Source: JACQGZ01 sp036004665 | GTDB taxonomy: Bacteria; Sysuimicrobiota; Sysuimicrobiia; Sysuimicrobiales; Humicultoraceae | Length of the DNA: 36,558 nt | Assembly: GCA_036004665.1 (NCBI GenBank) | Contig: DASYRG010000022.1 | Coordinates: 1-36,558, forward strand | Reading direction: 5' to 3' | Part shown: piece after piece, positions 31,574 to 36,558 of the stretch | How positions within the stretch are numbered: position 1 is the first letter of the stretch | How the letters are laid out: each line of letters opens with the position of its first letter | The notes under the pieces: generated by a model | Databases searched by the model: none | What the model was told of the DNA's origin: nothing | The model's input: the letters and a program-made list of their open reading frames with translations, nothing else | Position numbers and translations under genes: made by a program

Positions 31574-32077
31574 ATGGACCTTGCACTCTTGATTCTTCGG
31601 GTCGTCGTCGGCCTGCTGGTCGCCGGGCACGGGGCCCAAAAGCTCTTCGGTTGGTTCAAAGGGCCTGGGATCCCCGGGTTTACCGGCTGGCTCGCATCGA
31701 TGGCCTTTCGTCGGGCCCACGTGTGGGCATGGATTGCTGGGATCTGCGAGTTCGGGGGTGGGCTGCTACTGGCCCTGGGGCTGTTCAGCCCGCTGGGTTC
31801 GCTGGGCATCGGCGCGTCGATGGTGACTGCGATCGCAAAGGTTCACTGGCCCAAGATCTGGGTCACCGAAGGTGGACTAGAGCTACCACTGACAAATCTC
31901 GCTGTCGTGACGGCCGTTGGCATTGCCGGTCCAGGTGCGATCTCTCTGGACGCGATGTTCGGGACAGCGTTGCCGCTTTGGCTGGCGGCACTCGGGGTCG
32001 TCGCGGTCCTGGCGGGATGGATCATCGCCATGGTCACGTCCGCCTCACGCCCACGGCAGGGGACGGCGACAAGATAA
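31574..32077 (+). CDS. DoxX family membrane protein
   Basis: Small inner-membrane protein of 167 aa with four predicted helices: about 4-22, 48-70, 75-90 and 130-155. The opening LLILRVVVGLLVAGHGAQKLFGWFKGPG and the WAWIAGICEFGGGLLLALGL stretch are diagnostic of DoxX. Characterised relatives are subunits of thiosulfate:quinone oxidoreductase in archaea or act in redox and oxidative-stress complexes in mycobacteria, but most DoxX proteins have no known role. Here it is a single gene with divergent and convergent neighbours and no obvious partner. The ATG at 31574 lacks a clear ribosome site; no better upstream start exists in frame. Confidence 0.9.
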   Translation: MDLALLILRVVVGLLVAGHGAQKLFGWFKGPGIPGFTGWLASMAFRRAHVWAWIAGICEFGGGLLLALGLFSPLGSLGIGASMVTAIAKVHWPKIWVTEGGLELPLTNLAVVTAVGIAGPGAISLDAMFGTALPLWLAALGVVAVLAGWIIAMVTSASRPRQGTATR

Positions 32078-32089
32078 CCACCCTGGGCC

Positions 32090-32120
32090 CCGAAGGCAAA
32101 AACATGCGGTAAGGAGACAC
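32090..32120 (-). terminator. Weak possible terminator after hyuB
   Basis: On the minus strand, 13 nt past the hyuB stop, GCGG and CCGC flank a 13-nt loop and are followed by ATGTTTTTG. The stem is only 4 bp, so the T-run after it is the main support. Low confidence. Confidence 0.2.
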
Positions 32121-32132
32121 ACCCGCTGGCCT

Positions 32133-33827
32133 TTACGGGAAAGCCGCGCGCGTGACGCGCCCGGATCCGGAGTGGGCGGCGGCATATGGTCTGAGGCCTT
32201 CTGAGGTCACGTATCCTTCCAGGAGATCTGTCGCAATCAATTCCAGCGGGCGCTGTGTCGGGTCCCCGAAACCGCTTCCGCCCGAGGCCTCCACTGCGAT
32301 AGCGTGTTCGGGATCCCGTAGTTCGACGAGAGTGCGGCTCTCTTCACCTTCGCTGATCGTTCCCCTGGCAACGCTGAATCGAGCTTGACCGCCCTCGAGC
32401 CCGCCGAGGAGCCCCCTCATCGGCGCGCCCATCCCGTGGGGGAGCAGGTTCACCAGCACCGGAAGCCCGTCGGCGTAGAGCTTGCGCAGGACCAGCCGCT
32501 GCCCCAGTCCGCCCCGCCGCCGGCCCGGCCCCCCGGTGTCTGGAATCAGCTCTTTGCGCTCGACCAGCAGCGACGTGCGCTGCTCGAATATCTCGACCGG
32601 AACGTTCCCGGCCGAGGTGGGATACATCAGCGCGGAATGACCATCCGCGTGCGCGCTGCCACCTTGCCCTCCTCCGAACATGATGTGGTCATTGAAGATG
32701 CGCCCTCGCGCGTCGTGCCCGTACGCGGTCGCGGATACCGGCAAGCCGGTGAAGGCCTGCACCCGATCGGGGAGCACGGGGGCCAGGGCGCGGAAGACCG
32801 CGGGCCCGCAGAACCATCCCACCATGGTCCGCTGGTTCACCGCGGCAGGGTACCGGCAGTTCAGCACGCTGCCTTCGGGCGCGCGGATGTGCAGCGGTCG
32901 GAAGCAGCCCGCGTTCGAAGGAATCTCCGGCGTGAGGATCGATTTCAAGGCATACGCCGTGTGGGCCGCGGTGTAGGAGTAGGTGCAGTTCATGCCGCCG
33001 ATGGGAAGCTCGTCGGGGACATCCACCCAGTCCACGTTCAGCTCGTCTCCCGCGACCGTCACCGCACATGACAGCCTGAGGGGCCGGCCCAGCACCTCCA
33101 GGTCGGCCTCGCCCCGGTAGACGCCGTCGGGCACGGCGGCGATGGCCTCGCGCATCGCGCCTTCGGCGCGCCGCTGCACCTCGTGCGCCAACGGCTCGAG
33201 TGTCCCCAGCCCATATTCAATCATGAAGGCCAGCAGCCGTTGGGTGCCCACCCGGTTCGCGCCGACCTGCGCCTGGATGTCTCCGAAGACCATCTCCGGG
33301 TTGCGTACGTTGCGCCGGATCATGGTCGCGAGCTCGGTGTTGAGTCTGCCGCGGTGGTAGAGCTTGAGCGGCGGGATCTGCAGCCCTTCGTCGTAGACCT
33401 CCCGGGCCCGCCACGAATCCTTGGTCCCGCCCACGTCCGAGCAGTGGGCGATCGACCCCACCAGTCCGGCCAGGGCGCCATCCCGGTAGACGGGGGTGAC
33501 CACGGCCAGGTCGAACAGGTGGCCCGCGCAGATCCAGGGGTCGTTGGTCAGGAGGACGTCGCCCTCCTCGAGATCGCCGGCGGGGAACACCTCGAGCAGC
33601 GCCCTCACCGCGCGCGGCAGGGTGAGGTTGAAGACAGGCATCGAGCGCGGCGAATGCGCAACGGAATTGGCCCTCGCATCCAGCAGCTCGCATCCAAAAT
33701 CCTGCGCTTCGCCGATGATCGTCGAGAATGCGGTGCGCCAGATCGTCACCCAGCACTCTTCCGTGATGTTGATCAAGCGGCTCCACATGATCTCCAGGGA
33801 CACCGGGTCAAAGGTGACGGTGGTCAT
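32133..33827 (-). CDS. hyuB: Hydantoinase B/oxoprolinase family protein
   Basis: Cytosolic subunit of 564 aa of an ATP-dependent cyclic-amide hydrolase (N-methylhydantoinase, 5-oxoprolinase or related acetophenone-carboxylase-like enzyme). Family landmarks are DPVSLEIMWSRLINITEE at the N-terminus, LLTNDPWICAGHLFDLAVVTPV (about residues 92-113), GSIAHCSDVGG with the conserved histidine (about 123-133), a GGGQGGSAHADGHSALMYPT segment (about 388-407) and the C-terminal GGSGFGDPTQRP. The length is normal for HyuB. The ATG overlaps the end of the hyuA-like gene in an ATGA, as expected for two subunits of one enzyme. It is the last gene of an operon that begins beyond the right edge with ABC transporter genes. 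Which ring is opened cannot be told from sequence. Confidence 0.93.
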   Translation of the reverse strand: MTTVTFDPVSLEIMWSRLINITEECWVTIWRTAFSTIIGEAQDFGCELLDARANSVAHSPRSMPVFNLTLPRAVRALLEVFPAGDLEEGDVLLTNDPWICAGHLFDLAVVTPVYRDGALAGLVGSIAHCSDVGGTKDSWRAREVYDEGLQIPPLKLYHRGRLNTELATMIRRNVRNPEMVFGDIQAQVGANRVGTQRLLAFMIEYGLGTLEPLAHEVQRRAEGAMREAIAAVPDGVYRGEADLEVLGRPLRLSCAVTVAGDELNVDWVDVPDELPIGGMNCTYSYTAAHTAYALKSILTPEIPSNAGCFRPLHIRAPEGSVLNCRYPAAVNQRTMVGWFCGPAVFRALAPVLPDRVQAFTGLPVSATAYGHDARGRIFNDHIMFGGGQGGSAHADGHSALMYPTSAGNVPVEIFEQRTSLLVERKELIPDTGGPGRRRGGLGQRLVLRKLYADGLPVLVNLLPHGMGAPMRGLLGGLEGGQARFSVARGTISEGEESRTLVELRDPEHAIAVEASGGSGFGDPTQRPLELIATDLLEGYVTSEGLRPYAAAHSGSGRVTRAAFP

Positions 33828-35923
33828 GGCCCGTTTTCGCCGCTGATCGCGATGACCAGATTCTGCCGCTCATCCACCGTCAGGCGGTCGCTCGCCCACA
33901 GCAGAGTTGTCGCTTCGGCTTCTTCCACGACGGCCGGCCCCTGGATGGAGGCGCCCGGGGCCAGGCGGTAGCGATCATAGACCGGGACTTCGACGAACCC
34001 GCTCTCGTCAGGCAGATAGATTGGCCGGCGCCCCTTGAGCGGGTCGCCTTTCCCCTTCGTGGGCGGAATGAGGAGACGCGCGACCGGAGCGGGCCCCGTC
34101 ACCAGCACGCGCCAGTTCAGCGCCTGAACCGGATAGCCGTCGAGCGTGACGCCGTAGAGACGGTCGTATTCGGCGTCGAAACGCTGCCGCAGTGCCGTCG
34201 CCGCATTCGAAGGCAGCTGATCGGGCAGTTCCACCTCGATATCGTGGAACTGGCCGCCGTAGCGCATCTCGGCGCGACGCTCGACGCGCACGCCCCCACT
34301 CGCGGCGCCCGCGGCCGCGACCATGCGCCGGCCCTCCTCCTCCATCCCGGAGTAGAGGCGCTCCACGGCCCGCCAGTCGAGGTCGTCCAGTTCCCCCGCG
34401 AGTGAATGCCCAAAATCGAATCCGGACGGCGCGACCAGCAGTCCCACCGCCGAGGCTACACCCGAGGCCGGCGGGATGAACACCTCGGCCATCCCCAGCA
34501 GCCTTGCCACCCGCGCCGCCGCCGCGGGCCCGGCACCGCCGAACCCCATCAGTGCGAAGCGACGGGGATCCTGCCCCCGCTCGATCAGATAGAGCCTGGC
34601 GGCCTGCGCCATGTGCTCGCAGACGATAGCGAAGATCCCCCAGGCTCCCTCGATGGGGTCGAGTCGGAGCGGGGCGGACGCCCTGGTCACCGCGCTCCGT
34701 GCGGCAGCAGGGTCGAGAGGCATCGCGCCGCCGAGAAACCCAAGGGGATCGAAATAGCCCAGCACGACGCAGGCATCGGTCACCGTCGCTTCAGTGCCCC
34801 CCAACCCATAACACGCCGGGCCGGGATCCGCCCCGGCGCTCTGCGGGCCCACGCGCATGAGGCCCATCGGTCCGAGATGGGCGATCGACCCTCCGCCCGC
34901 TCCGATCTCGATCATGTCCACGACCGGCGTCTTCACGGGCAACCCCGAGCCGGGTTTGAATCTGTGCACCCGCCCGACCTCCATGCCGGGGGTCACGTTC
35001 GGCCGGGCGGCGCGGACGAGGCAGACCTTCGCGGTCGTGCCGCCCATGTCAAACGCCACGATCTCCTCGCGCCCGGCCTCGCGGCCGATGTGCCCGGCGA
35101 CCAGCGCCCCCGCCGCGGGACCCGACTCCAAGAGGCGCACGGGAAAGCGCCGGGCGACCTCCGGCGCGGCCAGCGTCCCCGACGAGAGCATCAGGAGGAA
35201 GCGGCCGTCAAAGCCCTCCTCGACCAGGGCCGTGTCGATGCGGCGAAGGTACCGATCGACGAGCGGCAGGACGTACGCGTTGAGGACGGTCGTGGAGGTG
35301 CGCTCGAACTCCCGAATCTCCGGGCTCACCTCGCTGCTGATGCACACGGACAGCCGCGGGAACTCCGACTCGATCAGGGCCTTCACCTGCTGCTCGTGGG
35401 TCGGATTCTTGTAGGCGTGCAGGAAGGTCACCGCAATCGCCTCGACGCCCTCGGCCGCGAAGGAGGCGACCTGAGTCCGTACTGCGGCAAGATCGAGCGG
35501 CCGCCGGATCTCGCCATCCCGAGTCACCCGCTCCGCCACCTCAAGGCGCCGGCGCCGGGGCACGAGCGGTTCCGGATATTTAAGGAAGAGATCGTAAATG
35601 TCGTAGCGCTGCTCCTTCCCCATCTCCAGCGTGTCGCGGAACCCTTCGGTGGTGAGCAGCCCCGTGGTCGCGCCCCGACGCTCGAGCACCGCGTTGGTCA
35701 CGAGCGTCGTCGCGTGGATCAGCGTCCCCACTTGGCCGAGGCGGATCCCTTCGGCGGCGCAGACTTCCCGCACGGCGCGCAGCGCACCATCTGCCGGATC
35801 GCGCGGGGTTGTCAGGACCTTGTGCAGGCGGATGCTGCCGGTGGGATCGTGCGCCAGCACGGCATCGGTGAAGGTCCCGCCGATGTCCAGACCGACGCGG
35901 TAGGAGGAACGGCCGTCCGTCAC
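33824..35923 (-). CDS. hyuA: Hydantoinase A/oxoprolinase family protein
   Basis: ATP-binding partner of HyuB, 699 aa. The phosphate-binding motif of the ASKHA fold is at residues 11-18 (DIGGTFTD), followed by LIHATTLVTNAVLERRGATTGLLTTEGFRD (about 63-92). A second phosphate-type loop AFDMGGTTAKVCLV lies at about 290-303 and the GAGGGSIAHLGPMG segment at about 338-351. The ALMGFGGAGPAAAARVARLLG stretch completes the core. The C-terminal 200 residues form the accessory domain usual in HyuA. The enzyme phosphorylates the ring amide so that HyuB can open it. The start is a GTG at 35923 forming a GTGA overlap with the permease gene upstream. The long plus-strand frame on the opposite side is a composition artefact. 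Confidence 0.94.
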   Translation of the reverse strand: MTDGRSSYRVGLDIGGTFTDAVLAHDPTGSIRLHKVLTTPRDPADGALRAVREVCAAEGIRLGQVGTLIHATTLVTNAVLERRGATTGLLTTEGFRDTLEMGKEQRYDIYDLFLKYPEPLVPRRRRLEVAERVTRDGEIRRPLDLAAVRTQVASFAAEGVEAIAVTFLHAYKNPTHEQQVKALIESEFPRLSVCISSEVSPEIREFERTSTTVLNAYVLPLVDRYLRRIDTALVEEGFDGRFLLMLSSGTLAAPEVARRFPVRLLESGPAAGALVAGHIGREAGREEIVAFDMGGTTAKVCLVRAARPNVTPGMEVGRVHRFKPGSGLPVKTPVVDMIEIGAGGGSIAHLGPMGLMRVGPQSAGADPGPACYGLGGTEATVTDACVVLGYFDPLGFLGGAMPLDPAAARSAVTRASAPLRLDPIEGAWGIFAIVCEHMAQAARLYLIERGQDPRRFALMGFGGAGPAAAARVARLLGMAEVFIPPASGVASAVGLLVAPSGFDFGHSLAGELDDLDWRAVERLYSGMEEEGRRMVAAAGAASGGVRVERRAEMRYGGQFHDIEVELPDQLPSNAATALRQRFDAEYDRLYGVTLDGYPVQALNWRVLVTGPAPVARLLIPPTKGKGDPLKGRRPIYLPDESGFVEVPVYDRYRLAPGASIQGPAVVEEAEATTLLWASDRLTVDERQNLVIAISGENGP

Positions 35924-36558
35924 TGACGGCCGGCGCCCCAGCTGACGGCCTGGAGGCCCACCAGCCGGTCGACGAGCAGCACGATCGCCACGCTCATCAG
36001 CACGCTCACGGTCGAGACCGCCGCCGCGGCGGGATCAAACGAGAAGCGGAGGTAGTCGAACAGCTGGATCGGCAGCGTGGTGTTCCCGACGCTGATCAGC
36101 AGCAGCGAGATCGGGAACTGGTCGAAGGAGGTGATGAAGGCGAAGAGGGCGCCCGAGATCACCCCGCCTTTGATCAGCGGGAGCGTGATGCGCCGGAACG
36201 AGGTGAGCGGCCCCGCCCCCAGCGAGCGTGCCGCCTCCTCGAGGCTGCGATCGAACCCCACCAGCACCGCCGCGACAGTCAGGAACACGTAGGGCAGCGA
36301 CACGAGCGTGTGACCGATGAACAGCGCGCGCATGCCGCGCGTGCCCAATCCGGTGCTGAGGAAAAAGATCAGCAGGGCGATACCGGTGAGGATGGCCGGG
36401 AACTGCAGGGGCGCGACGATGGCCAGCCGCAGCGCATCGCGGAAGCGGCGGGAATGGCGCACGATGTAGAGGGCCGCCATCGTCCCGAGGATCGTGCTCA
36501 CCAGCGTCACCCAGCCCGCAAGCTTGAGGCTGAAGGTGAAGCTGCGCAGGAACGGGCC
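35920..36558 (-). CDS. ABC transporter permease, PotC/spermidine-type (partial, 5' end beyond window)
   Basis: C-terminal 212 residues of an inner-membrane permease; the frame is open to the right edge of the window, so the true start lies outside. About five membrane helices are visible. The EAA loop is complete (SLEEAARSLGAGPLTSFRRITLP region), followed by GGVISGALFAFITSFDQFPISLLL, a segment typical of PotC-like permeases (usual length about 260-280 aa). The stop overlaps the hyuA-like GTG start by 4 bp. The transporter and the hydantoinase-type enzyme are therefore made from the same transcript, and the transporter probably imports its substrate. The partner permease, ATPase and binding protein would be expected just beyond the edge. 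Confidence 0.92.
   Translation of the reverse strand, partial: GPFLRSFTFSLKLAGWVTLVSTILGTMAALYIVRHSRRFRDALRLAIVAPLQFPAILTGIALLIFFLSTGLGTRGMRALFIGHTLVSLPYVFLTVAAVLVGFDRSLEEAARSLGAGPLTSFRRITLPLIKGGVISGALFAFITSFDQFPISLLLISVGNTTLPIQLFDYLRFSFDPAAAAVSTVSVLMSVAIVLLVDRLVGLQAVSWGAGRQ

Noticed and set aside
34406..35926. 506-codon plus-strand open frame opposite hyuA
   Set aside because: Composition is arginine-, histidine- and glycine-rich with no domain pattern; hyuA on the other strand has all its motifs.
1..36558. Whole-window search for CRISPR arrays, tRNA/rRNA genes, insertion sequences and attachment sites
   Set aside because: No regularly spaced repeats, cloverleaf-like sequences, transposase motifs or terminal inverted repeats were seen by eye.

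Overview
The window is about 36.6 kb of GC-rich bacterial DNA. It is dominated by solute-uptake genes and small-molecule catabolic genes, nearly all on the minus strand and packed into translationally coupled operons. Overlaps of 4 or 8 bp and GTG starts are frequent. There are no rRNA, tRNA, CRISPR, phage or transposase signals. The mix of oligopeptide/nickel-type, sugar-type, ferric/spermidine-type and nitrate/taurine-type ABC importers, hydantoinase/oxoprolinase genes and cupredoxins suggests a free-living soil, sediment or thermal heterotroph. The lineage cannot be fixed from sequence alone; transporter-rich uncultured groups such as Rokubacteria/NC10 or Armatimonadota-like bacteria are only a guess.

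Layout, left to right. (1) 1-951: the start and most of an SsuA/NMT1-like binding protein that runs off the left edge. (2) 1193-4667: a peptide/nickel-type ABC operon (binding protein, DppB-like and DppC-like permeases) without ATPases. (3) 4806-6536: a probably exported FAD-dependent oxidoreductase with an unusual N-terminal extension. (4) 6612-6828: a frameshifted remnant of a response-regulator receiver domain on the plus strand. (5) 6859-8450: a SnoaL-like protein and a double-cupredoxin protein separated by a clear terminator. (6) 8578-17711: a nine-gene operon encoding a GntR/FCD regulator, a sugar-type ABC importer (binding protein plus two permeases), a fumarylacetoacetase-fold hydrolase, two Gfo/Idh/MocA dehydrogenases, a D-serine dehydratase/D-threonine aldolase-type PLP enzyme and an amidohydrolase. 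(7) 18092-22004: a complete ferric/spermidine-type ABC importer. (8) 22005-22826: a decayed stretch with two gene remnants. (9) 22827-25514 (+): MprF-like lipid aminoacyltransferase/flippase. (10) 25539-31247 (-): an operon of glycogen-debranching-type glucosidase, NagX/HGSNAT-like acetyltransferase, transglutaminase-like TPR protein and NodB deacetylase. (11) 31574-32077 (+): DoxX. (12) 32133-36558 (-): HyuB, HyuA and the end of an ABC permease, all coupled and running off the right edge.

How it fits together. The most coherent and least familiar unit is the nine-gene operon. It appears to sense (GntR/FCD), import (sugar ABC) and degrade one compound. The enzymes suggest a compound that carries an N-acyl or ester bond, oxidisable hydroxyls and a D-configured beta-hydroxy amino acid part; the substrate is unknown. 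Only one of the importers carries its own ATPase, so the others must share ATPases encoded elsewhere. The MprF, NodB, NagX-like and transglutaminase-like genes look like a cell-surface modification block. The hyuA-hyuB-permease chain suggests uptake and ATP-dependent opening of a cyclic amide such as a hydantoin or 5-oxoproline.
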